From Diplolepis rosae (Eukaryota > Arthropoda > Insecta > Hymenoptera > Diplolepididae): a DNA stretch of 64,000 nt. Made by a program: the position numbers and the translations under genes. The stretch is from assembly GCA_030998225.1 (NCBI GenBank), contig JAPYXD010000695.1, forward strand, positions 353,001 through 417,000. The letters are read 5' to 3'. The first letter of the stretch is position 1; each line of letters starts with the position of its first letter. Under the pieces are notes generated by a model. The model was not told the origin of the DNA, searched no databases, and worked only from the letters and a program-made list of their open reading frames with translations. Of this stretch, positions 34,301-43,594 are shown in pieces.

Positions 34301-35843
34301 TATTATCCAGCAAACTGTGCTGTAATATTGCAAAACTAAAAAAACACATGGGCAAAGTAACTTACGCGCCTGTGATTGGTTGACAGATCAAAAGACCTCG
34401 CAAACTAAAAAAAAAAATAAAATGAAAATAAAAGCGTATAAAATACAATTTCACAACGTACAAGGTTTAGGCAGCTTATAAAGCAGGTTATAAATCAGTT
34501 GAATTTATCGATCGTTGTGGAGGACGAAAATATTAACGATTCGATCATACTCAAATTAAACGCTGAGGCGGTCATCATAATAACTTTAATTACATTATGC
34601 TTTTATATAAATTTTTTTAAAAATGTCAATCGCGATCAATTCGGCCTCGTGTGGCCAACTTCACGTTCGTCCGCATTCGCTCTCTTTCGTCTCTCTTCGC
34701 GGAATCTACTATTACCTGCTTGGCTCAAAAACCTTGCAAACTTGTGTGATCAAAGAACTTCCATTTTATTATTACGAAAAAAATGCTAATAATGTTTAGA
34801 TTTTTTTGCGGATCGCAAAAAGGTCTCGGGGACCACCGGTTTTGAAAAAGGTGAAAAATGCTCCATCCAGGCTTCCAAAACTTGAATATATTTTCTTGTA
34901 TCTGAATTTAGGTTAAGTGCGCTACCCGTTGAGCTAACCCTGTGATTAGGAGATTGTCTCGTCAGAGTCAATACAGTTTGTGTTCTGGAGAATGTGGCTC
35001 CCCAGCGGAGAATTACCGGTACTTCGTAACGTTTGTACCTGAACTTTGTCATAAGAAAATACATTGAGGTTTAGGGGCCTGGTTCCATCCACTGAGAAGA
35101 TGATGGGATCAGGTTTTGGGGACGTAAAAGGAATTCTCCTGATTGACTACCTTGAGAAGAGTAAAACTATCAACTGAGAATACAAAACACCCCTTTTGAC
35201 CAAACTAAAAGCAGCGATCGCAAAGGAACGTCTAGGAATGTCAAAAAGGGCGTTGTTCCATTACGATAACGCATCGATCAATTCGAGCCTTGTCGCTGAA
35301 CCAAAATTTACCAATTTACGTTTTCAACTGCTTCCAGCTCCAATTTAATCATACGATCTGGCTTCCTCAGACTTGCATTTGTTCCCCAAACTGAAGACTA
35401 TCTTGGCTGGGAAAAAATTTGGATCTATTTCAGGGAAGGAATCGGGAACCTGGAAAAACGTTGGGTCAAGTGCGTTGAGCTTCGAAGGGGGTTCTTTCAA
35501 AAAGTAAATTACGTAACGAAACTCTGATTGCCGTCTTTCATATGGAACTAAGTTACTTATCAAATACTTTGCACAGTGAATTTTTAGACAGCTAACAGTA
35601 AATATTTCAATTCTTCTATCATTTCAGAGTGACCTCGGAGCACCGTTGAGTCTAAAAGGATTTGTTATAGGAATGCTTGTCCTTCTTCCAGACAGATTAG
35701 GAGAACCTGTCATCTTTATAGATTTATATAAATCCTTTAACGAGATACATAGATTAAATAATAGTTTCATAATTAAAACTCGAAAAGTTTTGCCTCGTAA
35801 AAAAGCTAGGTTTGATGATTTAGAAGATCCTGACTTACAGTAG
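28281..35843 (+). CDS. Secreted S1-family serine protease homologue (catalytically dead), four exons
   Basis: The joined exons 28281-28335, 31136-31485, 31733-31996 and 35628-35843 give about 294 residues. Residues 1-16 are a signal peptide (MKTIFFLLFASIVKA). K29-IKGDDE resembles an activation site. The C61-C77 pair matches the disulphide around the catalytic histidine, but the histidine is Leu76 (TSALC). D130 (RHDLGYIV) matches the catalytic aspartate. LSGWKN matches the GWG motif. The GDSGGPL motif reads SDLGAPL, so the serine is Leu226. Cys 191/220-type residues are missing. The EPVIFIDLYKSFNEI stretch matches the usual C-terminal helix region, followed by a basic then acidic tail. It cannot be a classical protease. 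Family precedent suggests a clip-less SPH in immunity, venom or gut. The role is unknown. Confidence 0.8.
28362..28567. mobile_element. CCCTGGCGAAA hairpin MITE, copy 2, in intron 1
   Basis: Ends CCCTGGCGAAACTATCGGAT and ATCCGATATATTCGCCAGGG. It is shorter than the 20134 copy because the central part is lost. It lies only 27 bases after the exon 1 donor. Target duplication is not evident. Confidence 0.8.
28612..28735 (-). mobile_element. tRNA-derived SINE fragment
   Basis: TTGAAATCTTTCTCTGG...GCGCTGGGATTCGAGCCCAAG...ATTGCCGG matches the 3' half of the SINE head at 58441-58545. The 5' half is missing. TTCGAACTCAAATAACTAATTTGAA resembles the SINE tail word at 58760. Confidence 0.65.
28975..29089. 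mobile_element. Tc1-like terminal fragment
   Basis: The end GGTGGTCCCACAATTCTGACCGGTAGTGTA, preceded by AAGAGTATAAATTTAATCACTCA, matches the right end of element 1-1114. Only one end is present. Confidence 0.7.
29553..29890. repeat. Partial copy of the 20647-21660 palindrome family
   Basis: Shared words include ACATAAGATCGA, GAGTGTACGCATAAAAA, CGAAGTCACATAAAATAGAATA, CAATGCACACAATTCGGG, AATGCTCGCAGGACT and CCTAGGCACATAATATACTATT. Only one arm is present. Confidence 0.75.
31136..31485 (+). CDS. Protease homologue exon 2 (N-terminal barrel)
   Basis: The acceptor TTTTTGTTTTCGCAG precedes AATTAAAA. The exon ends ATAGTG|GTAAAT in phase 0. It covers the pseudo-activation site, the Cys pair, the His-to-Leu site and the aspartate region. 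The open frame continues past the donor, but that extension (hydrophobic, ending by 31737) does not match the S1 fold, so I end it at the splice site. Confidence 0.78.
31733..31996 (+). CDS. Protease homologue exon 3
   Basis: The acceptor ATGTTCTTGCAG leads into TTTAAGGAT. The exon ends TCTGAA|GTAAGT, phase 0. It encodes 88 residues with the GW motif (LSGWKN) and the paired cysteines of KNCGYR...TICAMM, equivalent to the 168/182 disulphide. Intron 2 is only 247 bp. Confidence 0.75.
32177..32535. mobile_element. piggyBac-like MITE, intact 359 bp, in intron 3
   Basis: The ends GGTCATGGATCAACCAGATC and CCGACTGATCCATGGCC are inverted, with TTAA on both sides (32173-32176 and 32536-32539). The arms share GTGTAAGATAACTTT/AAAGCTATATTGCATGCACG and CGTCTGTCAACTTC. 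It is the empty-site reference for the element nested in 9292-10210. Confidence 0.88.
32690..32900 (+). pseudogene. mariner transposase relic, middle part
   Basis: The + strand frame reads LHMKKICARWMPRLYTLEQ and then RLQLFRKSPAGFFR. These match the segment before the first catalytic Asp in mariner transposases (family knowledge). The frame decays after 32900 and no start or catalytic motif remains. It lies inside intron 3 of the protease homologue. Confidence 0.6.
33170..33735. repeat. Degenerate AGAATC-rich repeat region
   Basis: TATAATCGATT occurs at both borders (33172 and 33717), and many AGAATCA/TGATTCT words lie between, suggesting a decayed hairpin element. The 64-codon ORF at 33494 inside it shows no recognised domain. 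Confidence 0.45.
33849..34046 (+). pseudogene. Fragment of an arthropod repetitive protein (KIHFxHSHLDFF motif)
   Basis: The + strand frame has NYRKMGVRMSLKIHFFHSHL, then DFFPKNLGDTSDEQGQRLHQ and EKNYQGFW. I recognise this block from repetitive, uncharacterised arthropod proteins, but I cannot name its domain. It starts abruptly, with out-of-frame remains upstream (33770-33850), and stops at GSYT. It is probably a pseudogene from a mobile element. It sits in intron 3. Confidence 0.45.
34890..34955 (-). other. tRNA-like 5' half
   Basis: On the - strand CAGGGTTAGCTCAACGGGTAGCGCACTTAACC resembles an A-box and D-arm (GCTC...GCGC). No B-box follows, so it is probably a SINE remnant. Confidence 0.3.
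35090..35560 (+). pseudogene. mariner transposase relic, C-terminal part
   Basis: The + strand frame reads GDVKGILLIDYLEKSKTI, then KGVLFHYDNASINSSLV, then SYDLASSDLHLFPKLKTI and LAGKKF. These match mariner blocks around the second and third catalytic Asp (usual HQDNAPSH and SDYHLFP). There are several stops and frame slips. It may be the other end of the relic at 32690-32900, separated by later insertions. It ends about 70 bp before exon 4. Confidence 0.65.
35628..35843 (+). CDS. Protease homologue exon 4 (pseudo-catalytic serine region)
   Basis: The acceptor TTCTATCATTTCAG precedes AGTGACCTCGGA. It encodes SDLGAPLSLKGFVIGM through DDLEDPDLQ and a TAG stop (71 residues). The SDLGAPL substitution pattern keeps Asp194 and Gly196 equivalents but loses the nucleophile. 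Polyadenylation signals AATAAA occur at 35965 and 36039. Confidence 0.75.
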   Translation, partial: SDLGAPLSLKGFVIGMLVLLPDRLGEPVIFIDLYKSFNEIHRLNNSFIIKTRKVLPRKKARFDDLEDPDLQ

Positions 35844-35844
35844 A

Positions 35845-37185
35845 GTTAAACATTTTTTAAAAGTTTCACAATTTATTAATTGCGATTCTGAATCACTGTA
35901 ACAATTTTATTTTTTATAAAAAATATGTTTTGCAAAATTTTTAAATATGTCTTCTCGTTACAAAAATAAAAAAGTGAGTGTATAAAAATATTCTAATTTA
36001 CTTATTAAATACCTTCTAATATTATTTAACACTATCCAAATAAAATGATTAAACCAGTTATGTCTTTGAATTACAATTTTTTGGTTCTTTCCTGGTTTTG
36101 AGATTTTTGAGGTTTTAATTGAAATACTTGCTATACATCAAGGAGACTTTTCTGATATATTTTCATGAAATCGTTGAGATTTGTTGAATTTTTGGAAACA
36201 ATATACTATATCATTTTCTGTCACTTTATATGAAAATTTACTGCTATTGAAGAAAAAGATTTGCGCTATAATAATAAAAATATGAGAGCATATTTTTCTA
36301 AGGTAGAGCATTAAATTAAAAGGGATGATGACCCTTTAAAGGGAAACGTTAGGTGTAAAACCGTAAAATGACATCGCGTGCAATTTTTTTGTGAAAGTTT
36401 TAAAGCTCGTAAAGAGGGTGTTGGGTTTCGAGACGGTGCTAAAGTTGGAAATTGCTTTTACTGTAATACAAGAGTGGAAAGTACTCATCATTATTGAATA
36501 ATCTATAACAAAAATAACGATATCAATTTAAACGAAATTTCATTTACAAACTTTTTAAATATTTTTGTAAAACGTATAAAGTGATCAAAATGTTACAAGA
36601 TCATGTTTTAAATTATAGTTTAGTGTCCATTATTAATAATTTCATACAGTTATATCTAAATATATCGAACTCTAGATATAATACATTTTTTCCTTTAAAA
36701 TTCATCTTGAAATATGTCATAATATATTATAGAAGAGGGACAATTTTATACCTTAATTCACACTTTAGAGGTACAACAGAATTTGACATTTTAGTTAAAT
36801 TAAGTCTTAAAGTAACAGACATTACAAAATTTAATTTCCAACTTCTACTCAAACTCCCAGATTATTCATGCAAAATGTAAAGCATAAATTCAAAAATTAC
36901 TTCTCTTAGTCAAATTGTAATGAATCTCAATATAACTTTCTTAAGTCTCCTTTACTATTCACACTTTAATTATTGTTCTTTAATAAAATCTAAAATTCTA
37001 TTAAACAAAATATTTTTCAATTAACTTCATATATGTAACGCTTTTGTACATGATAACGCTTCCATCAACAAAATTTGTTCGACCCAGCGAGAAACCCACT
37101 TGAAGAAGCGTTCGACCGCAAAGGGTTAATTCTAGATATATAATGTGTCATATTTGGAAAACATGCCTGCTATTATATTGATCCA
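35845..37185. other. 3' flank of the protease homologue; no further gene recognised
   Basis: AT-rich. AATAAA sites at 35965 and 36039 could end the transcript. The 99-codon ORF at 36581 is Ile/Leu/Asn-rich without a domain. At 37085-37125 a word CTTGAAGAAGCGTTCGACCGCAAAG faintly resembles a hammerhead core, but with two core mismatches I do not call it. Confidence 0.35.
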
Positions 37186-37189
37186 AAAT

Positions 37190-37420
37190 TCACAGAATTT
37201 TTATTTATTTCTTTACAGTGCATTCTACATACTTATTCAATGCGTATTCTGCATACTGGGCTGTTTCATTTTCACTTGCAGGCTATGAGATAAGTTTTTG
37301 AGTTTTATGATTTTCCTTATTTTCATCACCTCCTATATTTTAATCTTCAACAGAAAATTTGAATTAATCCTTTAATTTATGGCACTGAAGAAGGCCCCCA
37401 TATGTGGCTAAAACGCCCTC
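37190..37420 (+). mobile_element. Penelope-like fragment, copy 3
   Basis: TATTCTGCATACTGG(G)CTGTTTCATTTT, CCTATATTTTAATCTT and TTGAATTAATCCTTTAATTT align with 13430-13560. It ends in the ribozyme-like motif at 37381. No reverse transcriptase ORF is present. It abuts the mariner at 37451. Confidence 0.5.
37381..37416 (+). ncRNA. Decayed hammerhead ribozyme motif
   Basis: GGCA, then the intact core CTGAAGA (fits CUGANGA), then helix II AGGCC-CCCATATGT-GGCT (4 bp with one G-U), then AAAAC where GAAAC is expected, then GCC. The loss of G12, the general base in hammerheads, and the missing GTTTGCC tail predict inactivity. The left copy at 13036-13079 has a different core lesion, so the two together reconstruct one consensus architecture. 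Confidence 0.5.
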
Positions 37421-37574
37421 CCCCCCTTTAAAATGTTTTTATGCTTTTTATTGGATCTATAACTTAATTCGTGCGGTTTTTTTTTCAAAATTTGAACGTT
37501 TATTTAAGAAAAACATGTACAATAGTATTATTAAAAATTTCAAGGATTCGAAACCTATCGAATCCTCAAAACAC

Positions 37575-37840
37575 AAAAAACACAACCAAATTTGGACCAA
37601 AATCACCACACCTCAACAGAACACTAGAAAACAAACCGTGAGAAAAACAAACAAAAAAGGAGGAATGAAAAAAGAAAGCAACCTTCCAAAACCCCTTCGA
37701 AAGAAAGAAAAAGAAGGAAGGGGTTTTGGAAGGTTGCTTTCTTTTTTCATTACTCCTTTTTTGTTTGTTTTTCTCACGGTTTGTTTTCTAGTGTTCTGTT
37801 GAGGTGTGGTGATTTTGGTCCAAATTTGGTTGTGTTTTTT
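37575..37840. repeat. Near-perfect hairpin replacing the mariner 3' region
   Basis: Two arms of about 122 bp (37575-37698 and 37716-37840) are inverse copies with about one mismatch (GGAGGAATG against GGAGTAATG), around a purine-rich loop CGAAAGAAAGAAAAAGAAGG. Overlapping ORFs on both strands here are the palindrome translated. The words CACAACCAAATTTGGACC are shared with intron 1 at about 30990-31010. Confidence 0.85.
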
Positions 37841-38228
37841 CCGTTTTGCCGTTGATTTGGCTGGTTGGCCGGGTTTCACATATGATTTTCTGCGATGAGG
37901 GTTGTCGTAATGGATCCATTTTTCATCACCAGTAACAATCCGATGCAAAAATGACTTCTTTTTGTGGCGTTCCAGCAGCATTTCAGACATACAAAACAGC
38001 CTTTCAACGTTTCTCGGCTTGAGTTCATGTGGAATCCAATTTCCTTGCTTTTGAATGTATCCGGCTGCTTTCAAACGTTTTGAAATGGCTGCTTGAGTGA
38101 CTCCCAAAGATTCTGCGAGCTCTTCTTGTGTTTGGCAACAATCTTCATCGAGTAATGCTTCCAGTTTTTCATCTTCAAACTTTTTTGGCTGCCCAGGACG
38201 TTCTTCGTCTTCCAAGCCAAAATCACCA
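37838..38228 (-). pseudogene. mariner transposase middle part
   Basis: The frame has GDFGLEDEERPGQPKKFED, then the second helix-turn-helix (TQAAISKRLKAAGYI), then GNWIPHELKPRNVERL and the first catalytic Asp in TGDEKWIHYDNP, ending KPGQPAKSTAKR. It is unbroken over this span, so decay is recent. Catalytic Asp 2 and 3 are absent. Confidence 0.82.
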
Positions 38229-38839
38229 CACTGAGAAAACTGGAGTGTCAAACTTTGAGTGTCAAAATGTAGATAGTCAGTCTGAACTTCTAGATAGTAC
38301 AACACTTTCTCCGAAATTTTTTCTTTTTGGTCAGGGAGACACTCATTTGATATTCAGCTTAACTATTACCAGAGGGTCAGAATCACTATAAAGAGTGTCG
38401 ATTGGTGAAATATGCGCCAAAATTGTAAAGTCACGTGGGTTCGCCTATTTTTCCTCCAATATCACCAGCGTGGACTCTAACCTCATTGCCGGTTTCGCGT
38501 CCTTTACGTGTTAAAGTGTCACGAGGGTTATTTTTGCCAACTAATTGGTGAGTACCTATTTCACTTGCTATAATAACATAATAATTGTGAAAGCTTAAAT
38601 GTAATAGTTTTGAGGTTAGCCATAGAGGTAGATTATAGTCTGTTTTTCCCTCTTCGATAATCTATTTTTCTCTCTGCGATGATCAATTTTTCCCTCTAAA
38701 GTATTCAAGTTGACCATCTTATTTTCACAATTCACAGGTAATAAGTTACACTATCTAGAAGGCTGTCCTATAGTTTAACCTCAAATATAGTCTGCTTCAC
38801 CCTCCAATTGTTTAGGTTGACACTCCAGTTTTCTCAGTG
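38229..38839. mobile_element. 611-bp element inserted in mariner, CA duplication
   Basis: The ends CACTGAGAAAACTGGAGTGT and GACACTCCAGTTTTCTCAGTG are inverted. CA is at 38227-38228 and 38840-38841. The intact transposase frame proves a 2-bp duplication. The interior has TTTTCCCTCT words and no significant ORF. The ends resemble those at 48223 and, less closely, 7707. Confidence 0.9.
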
Positions 38840-38841
38840 CA

Positions 38842-39005
38842 CTTTTAAATCGTGCAAACCACTTTTGGCACGTTCGCTCAGCTAGAGCATATTTACCATT
38901 AACCTCCACCAAAATACGATGACTTTCCGCAGCAGCTTTCTTCATATTAAAGTAATGAAGAAGAACTCCTCTCAAAAACACTTTTTCAGGCACAAAGTTC
39001 GACAT
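38842..39005 (-). pseudogene. mariner transposase N-terminal part
   Basis: The frame from the ATG at 39005 reads MSNFVPEKVFLRGVLLHYFN, then CQKWFARFKS. This is the first helix-turn-helix region of mariner transposases. It breaks exactly at the CA target duplication of the inserted element. Removing the insert and one CA rejoins FKS to GDFGLEDE in frame. Confidence 0.8.
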
Positions 39006-39114
39006 ATTTGAGTGAAAAAAAATTATTGTTGTTCGGAATATTGGAACGATGGAATAATAATCAATTTACGCCAACTCTTAGCAAACCGCACGAATTAAGT
39101 TATAGATCCAATAT

Positions 39115-40365
39115 ATCTACCATAAAAAAATTTTAAATAAAGAAAACAAGATGAAACTCACCCTATGCCAAAATAACAAAAATTAATATTAATTCTAGAC
39201 TTTAGAGAATTACCAACCCCGCTAAAGACATTTGATTAAATTCTCCATGTACAGTATAATTATTAGAAAAACACAATATTCCTCAGTATTTCATCAGAAC
39301 TAAATCTTTTTTCAATAACATGTTGGGTAGGCTCTTCACTGTCAATTCAGGTCAATCCAGGTTTAAAATAAAAAATTGATTTTCTATGAAGCAGGAGTCT
39401 ACTTAACCGAGAGAATATCTACTACGGTAGAGGACACTGACTTCCCAGCCATCTGGATGAGCTTGAGAATTAAGTGTAGTTCTCTGGAAGACTCTAATCG
39501 GCCAGACAAGTGGGCAAAAGCTTATCTTCCGTTAAATACGGTTTAATGGACCAATTTATAAGATATTGATTCCCCTTCAGTCCTGGACTAACGCGTTTAT
39601 ATTTCGATACCCTGGCGAGTGTTCACCCAGAGGGCAAACTTGCACACCGTATTCTTTGAAGTTTATACTACGGGAACTTCCCCTAAAGTGAATGTACACA
39701 TGTGTATTTTCAAGTTTCCTCTTTTTGTACCGTACATATATCTATATAGATGTCTCCTACGTGACTGTTGTAAAGTATATTTGAGCTTGAGGACGAGTAC
39801 ACAGGCAACTATTGTTTTCGCTTCAACTACGTCAAGGTGCTGCTCGAGGTGGACCGGGTAGCTGAGGTGGTAAATTAACAATTAAACTGTAACAGGATTT
39901 TCAGACGTCTAGCTGCCGGAAATCCGGTAGTGGCGACCGTCGCACTGGAAGATCCGAGAGCCGTGGATAATTAAACGTTTACTGTATGACCGATGTATGC
40001 TCTCCTGCGCGTATATACAGAGTACGCGAGATTATACCGCGGCTTCTGGAAATTGGAAACCAGTAATTTACGGCATTGGGTTCAGGAGAGTCAACTGTCT
40101 GAATTATGTCGGATTTACACCACTTGATGTGTAGGTATTCCAACTAATTGGACGTCATATTGAAACTAACTGAATCCTGATCAAAAGAGGAAAAAACTTC
40201 AACGGTGTTGAAAATCTTGTTGGGTAGATATTTTTACTGACGGTAATATATCTATATCAATGTATTTTTTTTTTTAAATTAAAATACTTCGCTAATTTCA
40301 TTTATTTTGGATTACCATCAAAACTTTTTTCACTATTGAAGAAATTTTCTGTGAAAAAAGAAACG
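39115..40365. other. Unassigned, with GC-richer part 39400-40130
   Basis: At 39845-39960 GGACCGGGTAGCTGAGGTGG is followed by GC-rich CCGGAAATCCGGTAGTGGCG, which could be a tRNA-derived SINE head with a recognisable A-box but no B-box. ACCCTGGCGAG at 39609 is an end of the CCCTGGCG family. No coding exon is supported. Confidence 0.3.
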
Positions 40366-40369
40366 CTTC

Positions 40370-40450
40370 CACTCCGCTGGGTATCGAGCCCAGGACCTTT
40401 CGATTGCCGGTCGAATGCTCTATCATCTGAGCTACGGAGGTTCACTATTG
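40370..40450 (-). mobile_element. tRNA-derived SINE head, copy 2
   Basis: On the - strand: CTCCG, TA, D-arm GCTC..GAGC, anticodon arm TTCGA-CCGGCAA-TCGAA, variable AGGTC, T-arm CTGGG-CTCGATA-CCCAG, and CGGAG closing the acceptor stem. The anticodon loop sequence is identical to that at 58474-58546, so both derive from one family. Flanking TTTCTGTGAAAAAAGAAACGC resembles the 58445 flank. Confidence 0.7.
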
Positions 40451-43338
40451 TTGAAAATTTTCAAAAATTTAGAATTTTTTGGTAGACCGGAGAAAACAAT
40501 TGATAAGATTAACCAGTTGACTGGTTGGCTAGACGAAATTATCTAAGAAACTAGTAGAATCAACTATATTTTTGATCGATTTGACAAAAAAAAAAAAAAA
40601 AACTGATCAACCTTATCAGTTTTTTTTTTCAATCCAAGTGGAAAATCAGAAACAAATTTCTCTGAAATTCACTATAGAGTCAACGTGATACTAAGAAAAT
40701 TAGCAAATGCATTATTGATTTCTAGTTGTTAGACATTTACGCCTAAAATAAATAGTAAATCCCTAAAAAAATCGTGAAATAATAGAAAAATTAAAATCGG
40801 TCATAGATGCCTATTTTTGGTTTAGATGATTAAAACTTTCCTCATTATTTGATACTCAGTCATATCAAAATCTATAACCAGTTAAATTTTGTAGTTTTTT
40901 GATTAACAAATACCTTCAATTTTACGATAAATATAACTGGACAAAACTTTCCTTTTTGCCCAATTATGCCAAAAATGTCTAAAAATGCATTTCAGGAGTC
41001 AAAGTATTACACGATATTTTTCTCTCAATAATTAATAATGCACATTTTTCATTTCATTGAGGCATCACATCAGATGCAAGAAGAGAATTTAAAATTATTA
41101 AATTCCTGCATAATGAAAGAAATTTTCTAAATCCACATTTCTGTAAATTAACTTATCCCTTTTGTTTTAAAAATAAAATTTCAAAACAAAAATTTGACAT
41201 CAATCAAATTTATTAAATCTTTATATTAATTTTAATGTATTAAATCAATATACGATAGGGATAGTTAAACCAGAAAGCGTGCATGTAATTGGAATATAGA
41301 CAAATTGAAGTAAAAGTTACGTTTGAAGCATTTAATCAACAAACTCTTTGACAAGAATTTGATAGATTTATAGATTCTCTAATCAGATTATAAGATTCAA
41401 GAAACTTTCTTGTAATTTCTAACTCGAATACTATCGGAATTTCAACCACAACTTTAAATTTTTAACTTTACATTAATTTTGAATAAGAATTCGTGCTAAG
41501 GAATCAAAAATTATACATTAGAAACTTCCTCATTTGAATTCAGGAAGGAAACAAATATATTTCGCTTTTGGAAAGGTCAGCACCTTCCGTGTCTTGAAAG
41601 CGTGAAATAGTTCCTCGTAGACTACTTGAAACATCCCCTTCGTCTGACAACCTAGGGGATTTGTCGAACAGGAATTGATTTAGGTTCAAAGGATGAAATC
41701 CCGTAGAAGTTAAGTCCCACTTGGATACAACTTGGGACTCCATTCACGTAAGTTACATTTCGAAGTAACTCTGATTTCCATTCATATACAGCAGAATATA
41801 AATTCATGGGTATTCAATCTTATTTATTCAAAATTTTTTAAGGAGGAATTTAACTAATCAAAAAGTAGTTTCTGAAATGTCTGAGTGAAGTCTTGTAAAT
41901 TACTCGTGATCCATTTTAAGCAGGATCGACCCACTAACATAACTTAAAAATAAATAGCTGTGAATAGAAGCATGAAAATTGTTATTTAAATTAATTGCAA
42001 TCCATTTTGGAAGAAGCAACAATATATTTCTGGGAGAATATAAGTTTTAATCAGGATTTTTTGTCCGGTGATAATTGTCGAATACTTAATTTTTTTAGCT
42101 CCTTGCAATTAATCTCAATCTCCATTCAAAATGAATAAACAAGAGCTCTTTTTTCTCATTGGAACATTATTTATGATTCCACTTGTTGAATTTTATTAAA
42201 AATATTTGTACAGAAGCCAAAAATTGTAAAAAAATTGTTCATTCAACAAACCAAAAAAATAGTATATTTCGTATCAAGTGCGGAAAGGCGTATTTTAAAC
42301 TATTTTAAGTTTGTTTTAATTTTCCGCACACTTAAAATTTTCCCGCACTAGTGCGGGAAAATCAACTTTCCGCACGCAAAACGCTAACTATCGGTGTACG
42401 GCGGAAAAAAATTATTTGTAATAAAATTCAACGAGTATCCAATGAAAAGGCTTGCACTTAGAAGCATTGGTAAAACTTTACGTCCAATACTGAAGTGTTT
42501 ATTATTGAATTCTTTTTGATTCCTTCTTCATCCTCAGATTTTTAATTCTATTTATCAGGATAAGTTAATTCTTGAAGTGATTTTTCTATTCAAGACGGCG
42601 ACAGCTTTTTCCGAATACTTTTGGATCCCACAAAGCAAACTCGGGATCAATATTTGACCCCAATTTTTTGTTTTTAATTACTATTTTCCGAATAACGACT
42701 AAGAAGCTTTCAAATACACTAGCATTTGTCTTCAACGTCATCACGATTAACTTTCACTTAAATATCGATAATAAAATATTGCTTGAAGATGCATTTACAG
42801 TTCTGAACGTTCATTGAACGACGAAAAAAATTTTTATTTTAAACGAAATTAATTATTATGTCTATTCTTAGGGCCCTTCAAATATACAATCTGGCTCATA
42901 ATACAATTAAAAAATTTCTTTTAGCTTTATTCGAGGTGATAGTTTACCTCTTCGAATGTCATTGAAAAGAAATCTCTGTGATACGACTAATTTAATCTCT
43001 CGTAGCAAGCTCGGAGTTTGGTTTCTATTTTCTGAAATTAAAAATGCTATAAAGCCGGTACATTTTGAAAAACAAGTCAACAGCAAAGAACGAATGGAAA
43101 GTGAAAAAAAAGTTTGCGAATCAGGGGTACGTCGCTTCGTTCAGCCCAATATAAGTTCACTTGCAATAATGGTGATGTAAGATTGTAAGGGAAGTTGCCC
43201 TCCTTAAGTACCCTAAGCGCGGACGTGGAAGAAAGACCTAACACCTTATTTTCACTCTCTTTACGACTTTTCAATTTCACCGACGTTTATATCGAAAATT
43301 ATCACCCACATAATAAAAATTGCTTGTATCATCTCAAG
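40451..43338. other. No recognised gene in 2.9 kb
   Basis: Contains a (A)17 run at 40588, a degenerate fold-back region at 40480-40690 (CTGATCAACCTTATCAG), and a small hairpin CCCGCACTAGTGCGGG at 42342-42357 with further CCGCAC words nearby. The - strand 67-codon ORF at 41540-41743 has mixed composition and no recognised domain. Confidence 0.3.
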
Positions 43339-43594
43339 AAATGGACCCGTGAACTGGCCTCCAAGATATTGTGATCTGACGCCTTTGGATTAATTTTCAT
43401 GGGGGTATGTGAAATCACTTGTTTATGTTTATAAACCACAATCGATTGATGCATTGGTAGCGAACATAACAAGCGTTATTAACGGAACACCGACCGATAT
43501 GCTCCAGAAAGTGCTCGAAAATTGGACCCACAGAATGGACCATATGAGAGCTAGTTGCGAACAACATTTAAACGAAATTATCTTCAAATATTAA
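43339..43594 (+). pseudogene. Tc1/mariner-superfamily transposase C-terminus relic
   Basis: The frame reads RNGPVNWPPRYCDLTPLD, an internal TAA, then FSWGYVKSLVYVYKPQSI, then ENWTHRMDHMRASCEQHL and NEIIFKY stop. This is the familiar PPRSxDLTPLDxFLWG block and tail of insect IS630/Tc1-mariner-type transposases (from memory of the family). One stop replaces the aromatic after LTPLD. The upstream part at 42956-43180 is not clearly homologous. Confidence 0.7.

Larger units (their letters stand above)
37451..39111 (-). mobile_element. mariner element with two internal disruptions, TA duplication
   Basis: The terminal repeats are 29-bp inverses starting TTGGATCTATAACTTAATTC, with TA on both flanks (37449-37450 and 39112-39113). 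On the - strand the transposase begins at 39005, is split by a 611-bp insertion (38229-38839), resumes in frame, and is replaced after about 37840 by a hairpin. The 3' third of the ORF is missing. It is inactive. Confidence 0.88.

Noticed and set aside
37085..37125. Third hammerhead-like motif
   Set aside because: The CTTGAAGA core and AAAG in place of GAAA give two core mismatches, and no helix I partner was found.
37404..37802. 132-codon ORF on the + strand
   Set aside because: It is the hairpin at 37575-37840 read through. The C-terminal part is the inverse of the N-terminal part, and a similar shadow occurs on the other strand.
41540..41743. 67-codon - strand ORF with mixed composition
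   Set aside because: It looks mildly coding-like (Ser, Asp, Leu balanced), but there are no splice sites in phase, no recognised domain and no neighbour exons.
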